Under the pieces are notes generated by a model, which had not been told where the DNA came from, did not search any database, and saw only the letters and a program-made list of their open reading frames with translations. DNA of 64,000 nucleotides from Gordonia lacunae (lineage in GTDB: Bacteria; Actinomycetota; Actinomycetes; Mycobacteriales; Mycobacteriaceae): positions 248,001-312,000 of the forward strand of contig NZ_NGFO01000001.1 in assembly GCF_002149015.1 (NCBI RefSeq), written 5' to 3'. The position numbers were made by a program, and so were the translations under genes. This document shows, in pieces, positions 8,176 through 19,080 of the stretch (positions are counted from its first letter, which is position 1; the number at the start of each line of letters is the position of its first letter).

Positions 8176-9084
8176 CTAACTCCACTCGTCGGCCGTCAGG
8201 AACCACGGTTCGGTCGGCAGCGCGACGGGGTCGAAACGGCCCGCGAGCAGGGGGAGTGTCACGGGTTCGTCCCGGCCCCCGAGCCCCAGCGAATGGGCGA
8301 TGCGGGACAGGACCGTCGACGTCGCCACCCCGTCGGCGGCGAGGTCGGCCAGGGTCACCGCCCCATCTCGCTTGCTGAGTCGTATCCCGTTGGCGTTGAG
8401 TACCATCGGCACGTGCGCGTACGCCGGTGGGCTCGACCCCAGCAGTGTCGCCAGGTAGGCCTGGCGGGGCGCCGAGGACAACAGGTCGTCACCGCGGACG
8501 ACCTGATCAACGCCCTGCGCCGCATCGTCGACGACGACGACCAGGTTGTAGGCGGGGGTGCCGTCGTTGCGCTGCAGTACGAAGTCGTCGACCGCGCCCG
8601 AGTAGGTGCCGTGTACGAGGTCGTCGACGCCGAACACCTCGATGTCGGCGCGGAGCCGGATCGCGGGCGGCCGGGTGGCCCGGCGTTCGTCGCGTTCGGC
8701 CGAGGTGAGGTCGCGGCACGTGCCCGGATAGGCGCCCTGCGGAGCGTGGGGCGCGGACGGTGCCTCGAGGATCTCGCGGCGGGTACAGAAGCACTCGAAG
8801 GTGCGACCGACGACGCGCAGATCGTCGATGACGGACCGGTACGTGGCGAGCCGGTCGGTCTGGTGGACGACGGGCGGGTCCCAGTCGATGCCGAGGGCCG
8901 CCAGGTCGGACAGCTGCCGGGAATCGGAGCCCGGAACGGCCCGGTCGAGATCCTCCATCCGGATCAGGAACCGCCGACCGGTGGTCCGTGCGAACAGCCA
9001 GGCGAGGAGGGCGGTCCGCAGATTGCCGATGTGGAGGTCCCCGGAAGGGGAGGGCGCGTACCGGCCCGCTCGCTGCGTCGACAT
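8176..9084 (-). CDS. gluQ: glutamyl-Q tRNA(Asp) synthetase
   Basis: 302 residues, a truncated class I GluRS without the anticodon-binding domain. It activates glutamate and attaches it to the cyclopentenediol of queuosine at position 34 of tRNA-Asp. Signatures: YAPSPSGDLHIGNLRTAL (HIGH-like), ECFCTRREI then YPGTCR, giving the CxC...YxxxC zinc site that marks GluQRS, and RLSKRDGA (KMSKS-like) near residue 235. The start is set by the family N terminus and by a -10 hexamer TAATCT seven bases upstream. Its presence implies that the cell makes or salvages queuosine, which bears on the odd Tgt at the window start. Confidence 0.9.
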   Translation of the reverse strand: MSTQRAGRYAPSPSGDLHIGNLRTALLAWLFARTTGRRFLIRMEDLDRAVPGSDSRQLSDLAALGIDWDPPVVHQTDRLATYRSVIDDLRVVGRTFECFCTRREILEAPSAPHAPQGAYPGTCRDLTSAERDERRATRPPAIRLRADIEVFGVDDLVHGTYSGAVDDFVLQRNDGTPAYNLVVVVDDAAQGVDQVVRGDDLLSSAPRQAYLATLLGSSPPAYAHVPMVLNANGIRLSKRDGAVTLADLAADGVATSTVLSRIAHSLGLGGRDEPVTLPLLAGRFDPVALPTEPWFLTADEWS

Positions 9085-9091
9085 CGCGTCG

Positions 9092-9097
9092 AGATTA
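9092..9097 (-). promoter_or_regulatory. -10 hexamer (TAATCT) of gluQ
   Basis: TAATCT on the minus strand, seven bases before the gluQ ATG and with no Shine-Dalgarno between them. This fits a leaderless transcript. Confidence 0.45.
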
Positions 9098-9210
9098 CCG
9101 CCCGGCGATGAGAATCGCCGTCGGGACCGGTCTGCCTCAGCGGCCCGGACGACGCCCCCGGGTGCGTGGCTGCGCGTAGGCGTTGCGGTCGCGTCGAGGA
9201 GTGAGGAACG

Positions 9211-10272
9211 ATGAGTTTCATGGATCTTCCGGTCATGCCGCCCGTTGCGCCGATGCTGGCCAAGGCGGTGACCAGCGTGCCGCCACAGCCGGACGGTTCG
9301 GTGGCGTGGTCGTATGAACCCAAGTGGGATGGTTTTCGCGCGTTGATCTTCCGCGACGGCGACGAGGTCTCGATCGGATCGCGCGGCGGCAAGGACCTGG
9401 CCCGGTACTTCCCCGAGATCGTCGCGGCGGCGAAGGACGAACTGCCCGACAAGGTGGTCCTCGACGGTGAGATCGGGGTGCCCGCGCTCATCGGCGACAC
9501 CCATCGCCTCGACTGGGATTCGCTCGCACAGCGGATCCATCCGGCGGAGTCGCGCGTCACCATGCTCGCGGAGAAGACACCGGCGATCTTCATCGGCTTC
9601 GACGCGCTGGCGCTGGAGTCGACGAGCGTGATGGCCGAACCCTTCGAGGTGCGCCGGGAGGCGCTGCTGCGGGCGGTCGGTCCGGGCGGGCGGGATCGTC
9701 ACGTGCATGTCAGCCGGGTGACGAGCGACCCCGCGGTCGCCGAGGACTGGTTCTCCGCCTTCGAAGGTGCCGGGCTCGACGGAGTCGTCGCCAAGCGACT
9801 CGACGGCGTGTACGTCGAGAACAAGCGGGAGATGCTGAAGATCAAGCACAAGCGCACGGCGGACTGCGTCATCTTCGGCTACCGAATCCACAAGTCAGGG
9901 ACCGGGATCGGTTCGATGCTGCTCGGATTGTACGGCGACGACGGCGAACTGCGGATGGTCGGCGGGGCCGGGGCCTTCTCCGACGCGAAACGGATCGAGT
10001 TGCAGCAGATGTTCGAGCCGATGCGGCTGGACCCGGAGAAGGCGTCACCGGGTGAGCCGACGCGGTGGCGGTCGGAGAAGTCGGGGGAGTGGATCCCGAT
10101 CCGCCCAGAGCTGGTTGCGGAGTTCGCCTATGACCAGATGGAGAACCATCGGTTCCGGCACACCGTGAAATTTCTCCGATGGCGGCCCGATCGAGAACCG
10201 GAGAGCTGCGGCTACGACCAGCTCGACGTCCCGCTGACCTACGATCTCCACGACGTCCTCGAAGGAGAATGA
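9211..10272 (+). CDS. ligC: ATP-dependent DNA ligase, LigC type
   Basis: 353 residues, made of an adenylation domain plus an OB-fold domain. The nucleotidyl-transfer lysine is in EPKWDGFRA (motif I, residue about 38). Motif III (IFIGFDALAL), motif IV (DGVVAKRLDGVY) and motif V (MLKIKHKRTADCVIFGY) follow. The OB domain closes with RFRHTVKFLRWRPD. In mycobacteria LigC, next to a stand-alone PolD, gives backup end-joining and gap-filling repair. The next gene here is that polymerase, two bases away, so the pair is an operon. Similarity to Rv3731 is from memory of the family. Confidence 0.9.
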   Translation: MSFMDLPVMPPVAPMLAKAVTSVPPQPDGSVAWSYEPKWDGFRALIFRDGDEVSIGSRGGKDLARYFPEIVAAAKDELPDKVVLDGEIGVPALIGDTHRLDWDSLAQRIHPAESRVTMLAEKTPAIFIGFDALALESTSVMAEPFEVRREALLRAVGPGGRDRHVHVSRVTSDPAVAEDWFSAFEGAGLDGVVAKRLDGVYVENKREMLKIKHKRTADCVIFGYRIHKSGTGIGSMLLGLYGDDGELRMVGGAGAFSDAKRIELQQMFEPMRLDPEKASPGEPTRWRSEKSGEWIPIRPELVAEFAYDQMENHRFRHTVKFLRWRPDREPESCGYDQLDVPLTYDLHDVLEGE

Positions 10273-10274
10273 CC

Positions 10275-11375
10275 ATGGCATCTCGTTCTCCCGCAGAGGA
10301 ACTCGACGTCGACGGAGTCCCCGTCCGGATGAGCAACCCGGACAAGATCTACTTCCCCGAGCTGGGCGAGAACGGTGGCCGCAAGCGCGATCTCGTCGGG
10401 TACTACCGCGCGGTCGCGCTCGGCGACCTCACAGGCGACGGGGACGGCAGCGGTGACGGGCCCCTGATGCGTGCCACCCGTGACCGGCCGACCTTCCTGC
10501 AGCGGTTCCCCGACGGCGTCGAAGGGGAGGAGATCTACCAGAAGCACATCGCCAAGAAGCGGCCGGAGCATGTCCAGTCCACCCCGATCGTGTTCCCGTC
10601 CAAGCGGACCGGCGACGCGATCCGGCCCACGGTGCCCGCTGATCTCGTGTGGGGTGCGAACCTGGGCACCGTCACCTTTCACACCTGGCCGACCCTGCAC
10701 CCCGACAACGACCATCCCGATCAGCTTCGCATCGACCTCGATCCGCAGCCCGGCACGACCTTCTCCGACGTGCGCCGCGTGGCGATCGAGGGGTTGAAGC
10801 CGCTGCTCGACGAACTGGGCTTCGCCGGTTTTGCGAAGACCTCCGGCGGGCGTGGGGTGCATGTGTACGTGCCCATCGAACCGCTGTGGGATTTCATCGC
10901 GACCCGACGCTGTGTCATCGCGATCGCCCGCGAACTCGAACGCCGCGACCCGGACGCGGTCACCACGTCGTGGTGGAAAGAGGAACGGGGCGAACGGATC
11001 TTCATCGACTACAACCAGAACGCCCGCGACCGCACGATGGCGTCACCGTATTCCGTCCGCCGCAGCGCCCGCGCGCGGGTGTCGACGCCGGTGACATGGG
11101 ACGAACTCGCCGATGTCGACCCGGACGACTGCACCATCGCGACCGTCCCGAAGCTCCTCGCGGATCGCGGGGACCCGTGGGCCGACATCGCCGACCATCG
11201 GCGCGGCGTCGAGAAGCTGCTGGAGATGGTGCAGGCCGATGACGCAAACGGTTTGGGTGACATGCCCTATCCGCCCAGCTACCCAAAGATGCCGGGGGAG
11301 CCGCCGCGTGTGCAGCCGAGCAAGAAGGTCGCCGAGCACTGGGACGCGCAGGGCAACCGTCGCGCCGACGGCTGA
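10275..11375 (+). CDS. polD: LigD-like polymerase/primase domain protein (PolD)
   Basis: 366 residues from the ATG that has GAAGGAG at seven-base spacing; an ATG six bases earlier is too close to that site. Archaeo-eukaryotic primase fold: RIDLDPQPG carries the metal-binding aspartates, TSGGRGVHVYVP is the nucleotide-binding loop, and IDYNQNARDRTM is the C-terminal motif. Such enzymes add ribo- and deoxyribonucleotides at gaps and mismatched ends before the partner ligase seals them. The lysine/proline-rich tail beyond about residue 330 is not conserved. Directly follows ligC. Confidence 0.88.
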   Translation: MASRSPAEELDVDGVPVRMSNPDKIYFPELGENGGRKRDLVGYYRAVALGDLTGDGDGSGDGPLMRATRDRPTFLQRFPDGVEGEEIYQKHIAKKRPEHVQSTPIVFPSKRTGDAIRPTVPADLVWGANLGTVTFHTWPTLHPDNDHPDQLRIDLDPQPGTTFSDVRRVAIEGLKPLLDELGFAGFAKTSGGRGVHVYVPIEPLWDFIATRRCVIAIARELERRDPDAVTTSWWKEERGERIFIDYNQNARDRTMASPYSVRRSARARVSTPVTWDELADVDPDDCTIATVPKLLADRGDPWADIADHRRGVEKLLEMVQADDANGLGDMPYPPSYPKMPGEPPRVQPSKKVAEHWDAQGNRRADG

Positions 11376-11389
11376 GCGACGCGGTCGGC

Positions 11390-12238
11390 TCAGCGGCGCA
11401 GCGCCTCCGCCGCCCAGGTGGCGAAGCTCTGCCACCCGACATCGGGGAAGCGCCGGTGCAGGGTGGGGATGTCGACCTCGTAGCCGCGCCCGCCGAGGAA
11501 GGTGAACATCGCCCGCATGTCCTCGGACTCGATGCGTTCGGGGTCGTAGGACTCCGCGGTGACCGTGGTACCGAGGACCTCGCCGATGATGCGCGCCATC
11601 TCGGCCGGCGTCGGCTGGTCGGACGCGAGGTCGATGCGCTGCCCGATGTGGACCTCGGGTGCGGCGAACAGCGTGGCGACGAGTCGCCCCAGGTCGCGCC
11701 GCGAGAGCTGTTGCAGCGGCTTGTCGGCGGGCATCGCGATCGGCATCACGCCCGCCGCGAGTGCGTCGGCCCCGCCGAGCAGGTTGTCGAAGAAGTAGGC
11801 CGGGCCGACGATCGTGTGCGGGATCTCGGTGGCCGCCAGCATCTGCTCGACCTCGAACTTGGAATCGAAATGCGGCACGCCCGTCTGGCGATCGGCCGAG
11901 GCGACCGAGGAGAACACCAGGTACGGGATCGATGCGGACGTGGCCGCTTCGATCAGTGCGCGACCCTGACCGATCTCGGCGCCGACCCCGGATTCGAAAG
12001 GCGTGGTGAGTGCGAACACGCCCGCGGACCCGGTGAACGCCTCGGTCAGACCCACGCCGCTCACGATGTCGCCGACCGCGAGTTCGACGCCTCGATCGGC
12101 CAGGCGCGCCGCCTTGCCCGACACCGCGTCCCGCACGACGGCGCGGACGGGGAAACCGGCGTCGAGCAGCGCATCGAGTACGGCGCCGCCCTGCCCTCCG
12201 GTGGCTCCGACGACAACGACTGGAGAGGAATCCGCCAT
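11390..12238 (-). CDS. NmrA/NAD(P)H-binding family protein
   Basis: 282 residues from the ATG encoding MADSSP; the frame runs back through the tRNA but that part is not coding. The N-terminal VVVVGATGGQGGAV is the Rossmann motif of atypical SDRs (NmrA/TMR). No Tyr-x-x-x-Lys pair was found, as expected for NmrA-like redox sensors and isoflavone-reductase relatives. It may sense NADP(H) or reduce a small molecule; the sequence does not decide. The -10 hexamer TAGGGT lies seven bases before the start. Convergent with polD. Confidence 0.8.
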   Translation of the reverse strand: MADSSPVVVVGATGGQGGAVLDALLDAGFPVRAVVRDAVSGKAARLADRGVELAVGDIVSGVGLTEAFTGSAGVFALTTPFESGVGAEIGQGRALIEAATSASIPYLVFSSVASADRQTGVPHFDSKFEVEQMLAATEIPHTIVGPAYFFDNLLGGADALAAGVMPIAMPADKPLQQLSRRDLGRLVATLFAAPEVHIGQRIDLASDQPTPAEMARIIGEVLGTTVTAESYDPERIESEDMRAMFTFLGGRGYEVDIPTLHRRFPDVGWQSFATWAAEALRR

Positions 12239-12245
12239 GTCGTCG

Positions 12246-12251
12246 ACCCTA
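12246..12251 (-). promoter_or_regulatory. -10 hexamer (TAGGGT) of the NmrA-like gene
   Basis: Minus-strand TAGGGT with seven bases to the ATG and no ribosome-binding site between. Likely a leaderless start. Confidence 0.4.
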
Positions 12252-12316
12252 GCGGTCACGCTCGGCCGCCGGACGGTTTGGGTTGGTGCGCGCTCGGCGG
12301 CTATCATCTCGACGTT

Positions 12317-14002
<1,686 letters not shown>

Positions 14003-14114
14003 CCCGCCGCGCGCACTCGCGGCCGCCGAGACAGCGGCCGCGGGAGCTCTGAACCGCGCCGACACACCGGCAACGCGCCGATCGCGGCGTTAGATTGCTC
14101 TCATTCCCCGGCGA

Positions 14115-15650
14115 GTGCGCTGGCGTGCACGCCACTTTGTGACAGGCTTTCAAATCGTGAATCTGCCCAGGCCGGTTCTTCTCGCAACCGGTTTCGCCGT
14201 CGTGGGGGTCATCGCACTGGCGCTCCAGGACGTCGTCGTACCCTTGGGCGCCCAGTTCTGGGGATTGCTGAACAACCAGATCGACCTCGCCGTCTACCAG
14301 GCGGGTGCGCGGTCGGTGACCAGCGGTGTCAGCCTCTACGACGTCAAGATGATCGGCGATCTGGACTACACCTATTCGCCGTTCTCCGCGTTGCTCTTCA
14401 GTCCGCTGGCCTGGATGTCCTTCGACCTCGCGCGTCCGTTGTGGACCGCAGGCATCGTCGTCGCGCTCTACCTGGTGATCATGCTGAGCTTCCGCAGTCT
14501 CGGCCGGCCGGTGACCTGGCCGCTGCGGGTCATCGCGGTGTCGCTGGTTGCGGTGGCGATGCTGTTCGAGCCGGTGCGGACGACGATCTGGTACGGACAG
14601 ATCAACGTCTTCCTGATGCTCGTGATCCTGGCCGACCTGGCGCGTCCCGACGGTGGACGCCTCAAGGGTTTCTGGACCGGCGTCGCGGCCGGTATCAAGC
14701 TGACCCCGCTGATCTTCGCCGGGTACTTCCTGGTGCAGCGGAACTGGCGCGCCCTCGCCGGGGTCATCGGCGGTTTCGTCACCACCGTGCTCATCGGTTT
14801 CGTGGTGCTGCCGGGGGATTCGTGGTCGTACTGGACGGGCAAACTGTTCGAGTCCGACCGGGTCGGGTCGGCGCAGTTGCGCGGCAACCAGTCCCTCCGC
14901 GGCATGCTCGCCAACCACCTCGACACCGACAATCCGCCGACGCTGCTGTGGCTCGTCGTGGTCCTCGCGGCGCTCACGGTCGGCTTCGCGGTCGCGACGT
15001 ACGCCCATCGCAAGGGCCAGGAACTCCTCGCCGTCAGCATCGTCGGCATGACCGCCTGCGTGGTGTCGCCGATGTCGTGGGGCCATCACTGGGTCTGGTT
15101 CATCCCGATCCTGGTCATCGGGATCCACCTGATCCTCGACGTCCGACGGTCGCGTACCCCTCGGGTGTGGGCAGGCGTGGGGGTTGCAGCCCTGATACTC
15201 CTCGCGTTCTCATGGCCGACGCATGTACCCGCGCTGATCCCCGACGGCTACTACACGGGGTTGTATGTGAAGACACACATCCGATGGCTGAACTGGTTCA
15301 CCGTCAGCCCCTACCTGTGGGCCTACCTCGGGGTGCTCGTCGCGACGGTCATCGGCCTGCGGATGGTCGGTGGTCGCGGCAGGTCGTCGACGTCCTCCGA
15401 TCCGATCATCCCGGCCGGCGTAGCGGCCGCTGTCATCGCCGACGGCGGGCTGCCGACCGGTGATGCGGGCAGTTCCGGGGGCGGGGACCGCCGGCAGGCG
15501 GACACGGGTGGCGACGAGTCCGGACCCCGCGAGTCCCAGGGCCCGTCCGAGCCCACCGACCACGTCCACGGGATGGCCGATGACCTGGTCGGAACCGATG
15601 GCGAACCCGTCGGCGAGACACCCGAACAGGGGCCCGCTTCGCCAGTGTGA
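14115..15650 (+). CDS. GT87 (DUF2029) polyprenol-phosphate-mannose type glycosyltransferase
   Basis: 511 residues with about ten hydrophobic helices. Typical GT87 features: DLAVYQAGARSVTSGVSLYD near residue 57, an aspartate-bearing loop, YSPFSALLFSPLAW, and WYGQINVFLMLVILADL. These membrane enzymes use polyprenol-phosphate mannose and build lipomannan/lipoarabinomannan branches or related glycans outside the membrane. The last 90 residues are hydrophilic and of low complexity. The start is uncertain: GTG at 14115 is given, GTG at 14157 is also possible. TAGATT at 14091-14096 is a plausible -10. Confidence 0.82.
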   Translation: MRWRARHFVTGFQIVNLPRPVLLATGFAVVGVIALALQDVVVPLGAQFWGLLNNQIDLAVYQAGARSVTSGVSLYDVKMIGDLDYTYSPFSALLFSPLAWMSFDLARPLWTAGIVVALYLVIMLSFRSLGRPVTWPLRVIAVSLVAVAMLFEPVRTTIWYGQINVFLMLVILADLARPDGGRLKGFWTGVAAGIKLTPLIFAGYFLVQRNWRALAGVIGGFVTTVLIGFVVLPGDSWSYWTGKLFESDRVGSAQLRGNQSLRGMLANHLDTDNPPTLLWLVVVLAALTVGFAVATYAHRKGQELLAVSIVGMTACVVSPMSWGHHWVWFIPILVIGIHLILDVRRSRTPRVWAGVGVAALILLAFSWPTHVPALIPDGYYTGLYVKTHIRWLNWFTVSPYLWAYLGVLVATVIGLRMVGGRGRSSTSSDPIIPAGVAAAVIADGGLPTGDAGSSGGGDRRQADTGGDESGPRESQGPSEPTDHVHGMADDLVGTDGEPVGETPEQGPASPV

Positions 15651-15681
15651 GGCACACTCATCGAGTGTCACGGGTCGCCGG

Positions 15682-15687
15682 TAGTCT
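15682..15687 (+). promoter_or_regulatory. -10 hexamer (TAGTCT) of dnaX
   Basis: TAGTCT exactly six bases before the GTG, with no Shine-Dalgarno. Predicts transcription starting on the start codon. Confidence 0.5.
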
Positions 15688-15693
15688 CGACGC

Positions 15694-18195
15694 GTGGCTC
15701 TGTATCGCACCTATCGCCCGGCTACCTTCGCCGACGTCGTGGGGCAGGAGCACGTCACCGATCCGTTGAGCCGCGCCCTGGATTCGGGGCGCATCAATCA
15801 CGCGTATCTGTTCTCCGGTCCGCGTGGTTGTGGCAAGACGTCGTCGGCGCGAATCCTGGCTCGCTCGCTGAACTGTGCGCAGGGGCCCACCTCCACCCCG
15901 TGCGGAACCTGCGCTTCCTGTGTGGCGCTCGCGCCGGGCGGCCCGGGCAATCTCGACGTCATCGAGCTCGACGCCGCGAGCCATGGTGGTGTCGACGACA
16001 CCCGCGAGCTCCGCGACCGCGCGTTCTATGCGCCCGCCGAGTCGCGCTACCGCGTGTTCATCGTCGACGAGGCGCACATGGTGACCAACGCGGGCTTCAA
16101 CGCGCTCCTCAAGATCGTCGAGGAGCCGCCGGAGCACCTGATCTTCGTGTTCGCGACCACCGAACCCGAGAAGGTCCTCCCGACCATCCGGTCGCGAACC
16201 CACCACTACCCGTTCCGGCTGCTCGCGCCGCCGGTCATGCGTGGCCTGCTGGAGAAGATCTGCGAGCGCGAGAGCGTGACGGTCGCGCCCGAGGTGTACC
16301 CGCTCGTGATCCGCGCGGGCGGCGGGTCTCCGCGTGACTCACTGTCGATCCTCGACCAGCTGCTGGCCGGTGCCGACGATCAGGGAGTCGCCTACGAACG
16401 GGCGCTGGCCCTCCTGGGCGTGACCGACGTCGCGCTGATCGACACCGCCGTGGACGCACTCGCCGACGCGGACGGCTCGGCCCTGTTCGGCACGGTGGAG
16501 AAGGTCGTCGACGCCGGGCACGATCCCCGACGTTTCGCTGTCGACCTGCTCGAACGTCTGCGTGATCTGATTCTCCTGCAAGCGGTTCCGGATGCCGCGG
16601 ACCGTGGGCTGGTCGAGGCCCCGGGTGATCAGCTCGTGCGGATGCGCGCCCAGATCGAGACCCTCGGCCCGGCGTCGCTGACCCGATTCGCCGAGATCGT
16701 CCACAACGCGCTCGGGGAGATGCGGGGCACCACCTCGCCGCGGCTGCTGCTCGAGGTGATGTGTGCGCGGATGCTGCTACCCGCTGTCTCCGCCGACGAC
16801 GCGGCGCTGCTCCAGCGACTCGAACGACTCGAGTCGGGCATCGGCACGACGTCGATCCCGGTACCGACGAAACCGGCCGAGCCGGAACCGGAGCCGAAGT
16901 TCGTCCGGCCGTCGCAACGCAAGGCGATGGAGGACGCCAAGGCCGCCCAGGCCTCCGACCGCGCGGCGGCCGAAGCCGTCGAGGCCGACACCGCCCAGCC
17001 CGCGCCCGATCGCGACGAGCAGGCGCCGGCTGCGAATGACGCTCCGGTTGTCGCTGAACCGGTTGTCGCTGAACCGGTTGTCGCTGAACCGGTTGTCGCT
17101 GAACCGGTGGCAGACGAGGCGACCGTTGCCGATGCGGCGGTTGCTGATTCGGCTGTTCCTCCCGCGAACCCGACGACCGAGCATGACCTCGACCCGGCGG
17201 CGCCGGCGGAAGCGCCCGCCGACGACGATTCGATGTTCGAGGAGCTGATCGCCGAGCAGCCGAGTGCCGAATCGCTCGAGGCCGAGCCCGCGGCAGTTCC
17301 GGCGGACACCGACGACACCGCGTCGGACGACGAGGCGGCGACCCTGATCGAGGCGCCTGCCCCGGCGACGCCGACGCAACCCCCGGCGCGTGCCGAACGG
17401 ACTCCGTCCGCGCCCGAGCCGCCGTCGCGCCCGCAGGAGACGCCGGAGCCGGAACCGGAGCCGGAGCCGATCGCCGACTCCGCGTCGACGTCGCCATACG
17501 ACGACATCCCGCTACCCGACGAACCCGTCGACGAGGACGACGTCCCGCCACCGGATGCGATGCCCGTCCGCGCCCGCAGGCCCGAACCCGCACCCGAGCC
17601 GGAAGCAGAAGCCGAGCCCGAACCCGAGGCGCCCGCGGGCCTCGACGCCGACACGGTGCGCAAGCGGTACCAGGACATCCGGGCCGCAGTGCGTGAGCGT
17701 TCGAAGAGTCTGGAGCCGATGCTGTCGGCGGCGGTCATCGCCGACGTCGACGGAACGACCGTGGTGCTCTCCCACCCCGTCGAGGTCCTCGTCGGGCGGT
17801 TGTCGGCGCCACACGCCGTCACGATCATCCGGGAGGCGCTCACCGAGGTCTTCGGTACCGAGCTCGACGTGCGGACGGTGCACCAGGCGCCGGGCGCGGC
17901 CGCGCCCACCGCCACGTCCTCCGCACCGACGTCGAAGCAACCGGGTAAGGCACGCCAGTCGTATTCACGGCCGAGTCGCGCACGGGACCAGTCGGCGACG
18001 CCGGCGCCCGCACCGGAACCGGTGGCCGAGCCGGAGGAGCCCGAGCCGCCACGTGCCGACGAGGACATCCCGCACGACGAGCGGGCCGAGATGGTGGCCG
18101 ACGCGCGCACCGGGAACCCCGAGCAGCGGCTCGACCCGGACCAGGTGGCGCTGGAACTGCTCAAGTCGGAGCTGGGCGCCAGACCGCTCGAGTGA
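15694..18195 (+). CDS. dnaX: DNA polymerase III subunit gamma/tau
   Basis: 833 residues. Clamp-loader ATPase of the replisome. Walker A GPRGCGKTS (about 44-52), a four-cysteine zinc module (CAQGPTSTPCGTCASC, about 62-77), Walker B IVDEAH, sensor 1 FATTEPEKV and arginine-finger SRT are intact, followed by the oligomerisation domain to about 370. Residues about 385-650 are a proline/glutamate/alanine-rich linker with four perfect VVAEP repeats. The C-terminal 170 residues resemble the tau region that binds the polymerase. GTG start behind a leaderless-type promoter. No slippery sequence for a short gamma form was noticed. Confidence 0.95.
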   Translation: MALYRTYRPATFADVVGQEHVTDPLSRALDSGRINHAYLFSGPRGCGKTSSARILARSLNCAQGPTSTPCGTCASCVALAPGGPGNLDVIELDAASHGGVDDTRELRDRAFYAPAESRYRVFIVDEAHMVTNAGFNALLKIVEEPPEHLIFVFATTEPEKVLPTIRSRTHHYPFRLLAPPVMRGLLEKICERESVTVAPEVYPLVIRAGGGSPRDSLSILDQLLAGADDQGVAYERALALLGVTDVALIDTAVDALADADGSALFGTVEKVVDAGHDPRRFAVDLLERLRDLILLQAVPDAADRGLVEAPGDQLVRMRAQIETLGPASLTRFAEIVHNALGEMRGTTSPRLLLEVMCARMLLPAVSADDAALLQRLERLESGIGTTSIPVPTKPAEPEPEPKFVRPSQRKAMEDAKAAQASDRAAAEAVEADTAQPAPDRDEQAPAANDAPVVAEPVVAEPVVAEPVVAEPVADEATVADAAVADSAVPPANPTTEHDLDPAAPAEAPADDDSMFEELIAEQPSAESLEAEPAAVPADTDDTASDDEAATLIEAPAPATPTQPPARAERTPSAPEPPSRPQETPEPEPEPEPIADSASTSPYDDIPLPDEPVDEDDVPPPDAMPVRARRPEPAPEPEAEAEPEPEAPAGLDADTVRKRYQDIRAAVRERSKSLEPMLSAAVIADVDGTTVVLSHPVEVLVGRLSAPHAVTIIREALTEVFGTELDVRTVHQAPGAAAPTATSSAPTSKQPGKARQSYSRPSRARDQSATPAPAPEPVAEPEEPEPPRADEDIPHDERAEMVADARTGNPEQRLDPDQVALELLKSELGARPLE
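17044..17103 (+). repeat. 15-bp tandem repeat inside dnaX (four copies)
   Basis: CCGGTTGTCGCTGAA four times without change (17044, 17059, 17074, 17089), encoding VVAEP units in the linker. Identity at third codon positions points to recent expansion. Confidence 0.95.
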
Positions 18196-18232
18196 CCGGG
18201 CGGGCCCGCGGTGCGCACTCGTCTCACCGTGG

Positions 18233-18238
18233 TAGAAC
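18233..18238 (+). promoter_or_regulatory. -10-like hexamer (TAGAAC) of the dipeptidase gene
   Basis: Six bases before the ATG at 18245, no Shine-Dalgarno. Weak last base. Confidence 0.35.
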
Positions 18239-18244
18239 GCACAG

Positions 18245-19036
18245 ATGCGACGAGTAGCGGTGCGCATCGGACTGTCACTGATGTCGGTGACGGCTGCGCT
18301 CACCATGTCGATGGCGTGCGCTGCGGCGACCCCGACCGAGACATCTGTGGATGGTGGGTCGCCCGGCGGCGGCACATCGGGATCGGAGGTGAGTGCACCC
18401 GTTGCCGGGCTCGCCCCGTCGGTACGGATGCCGGTCGACCGGCGGGTCAGCGCGGTCGGTTTCGTCGACGTCCGGACCGCGGTTCCCGACGCCGTCCTCG
18501 ACCTGCGCTATGCGACGACCGACAACTTCGTCGGCGAGCGGCTGTACCCGCCGAACGCCCGATGTCTGGTCCATGAATCGATGACCCCGGGACTCCGGGC
18601 CGCCGCGCGGATTCTGCGCGCCCGCGGCGAGGCGCTGGTGTTCTGGGACTGCTACCGACCGCACTCGGTGCAGCAGAGGATGTTCGCCAAGGTGCCCGAC
18701 CCGGCGTGGGTCGCCCGGCCGGGACCGTACTCGACCAGCCACGAAGCGGGACGCTCGGTCGACGTGACCCTGGCCGTCCGGAGACCGGACTGTCCGGCGG
18801 CTCGTGTCGTCGACGATCGGTGTCGTCTCGACATGGGGACCGACTTCGACTCGTTCACCCCGCGGGCCACCGCGTATGCGACAGACGGGGTGTCGGCGCC
18901 GGCGCGGGCCGCGCGAGCCCGCCTACGCGAGGCGATGGCCGCCGGTGGGCTGACGGTCTACGCGGGGGAGTGGTGGCACTTCGACGGACCCGGCGCCGAC
19001 GTCCGCCGCCCGGTCATCGACGTGCCGGTCGCCTGA
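18245..19036 (+). CDS. secreted D-alanyl-D-alanine dipeptidase (VanX/DdpX, M15D)
   Basis: 263 residues. A hydrophobic leader with basic N terminus ends near SMACAAATP; the cysteine has only a poor lipobox, so export is likely but lipidation unsure. A Ser/Gly-rich stretch follows. The M15 zinc site is complete: STSHEAGRSVDVTL gives His and Asp, and GEWWHFD gives the catalytic Glu and third ligand His. DMGTDFD and the FWDCYRP arginine are typical of VanX. It cleaves D-Ala-D-Ala dipeptide or related peptidoglycan pieces. With no VanH/VanA beside it and an export signal, a cell-wall recycling role is likelier than vancomycin resistance. Confidence 0.85.
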   Translation: MRRVAVRIGLSLMSVTAALTMSMACAAATPTETSVDGGSPGGGTSGSEVSAPVAGLAPSVRMPVDRRVSAVGFVDVRTAVPDAVLDLRYATTDNFVGERLYPPNARCLVHESMTPGLRAAARILRARGEALVFWDCYRPHSVQQRMFAKVPDPAWVARPGPYSTSHEAGRSVDVTLAVRRPDCPAARVVDDRCRLDMGTDFDSFTPRATAYATDGVSAPARAARARLREAMAAGGLTVYAGEWWHFDGPGADVRRPVIDVPVA

Positions 19037-19043
19037 GCGTCGG

Positions 19044-19068
19044 GACCCCTTCGTGGCTCAGGGAGCAG
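19044..19068. repeat. mosaic palindromic repeat, copy D (internally deleted)
   Basis: CCCTTCGTGGCT joined directly to CAGGGAGCAG. Compared with copies A and C the middle 23 bases are missing. Lies between convergent genes. Confidence 0.6.
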
Positions 19069-19080
19069 GGCGGGTCGCCC

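Noticed and set aside
17044..17103. Possible CRISPR-like array from regular 15-bp repeats
   Set aside because: No spacers; units are contiguous, in frame and encode a pentapeptide within dnaX. The same holds at 61655-61729.
16629..18278. Serine-rich open frame opposite dnaX
   Set aside because: It mirrors the Pro/Glu/Ala linker of DnaX and shows no domain; DnaX is unambiguous.
18245..19036. Vancomycin resistance gene vanX
   Set aside because: There is an export signal and no vanH/vanA/vanRS nearby; a cell-wall recycling dipeptidase is more likely.
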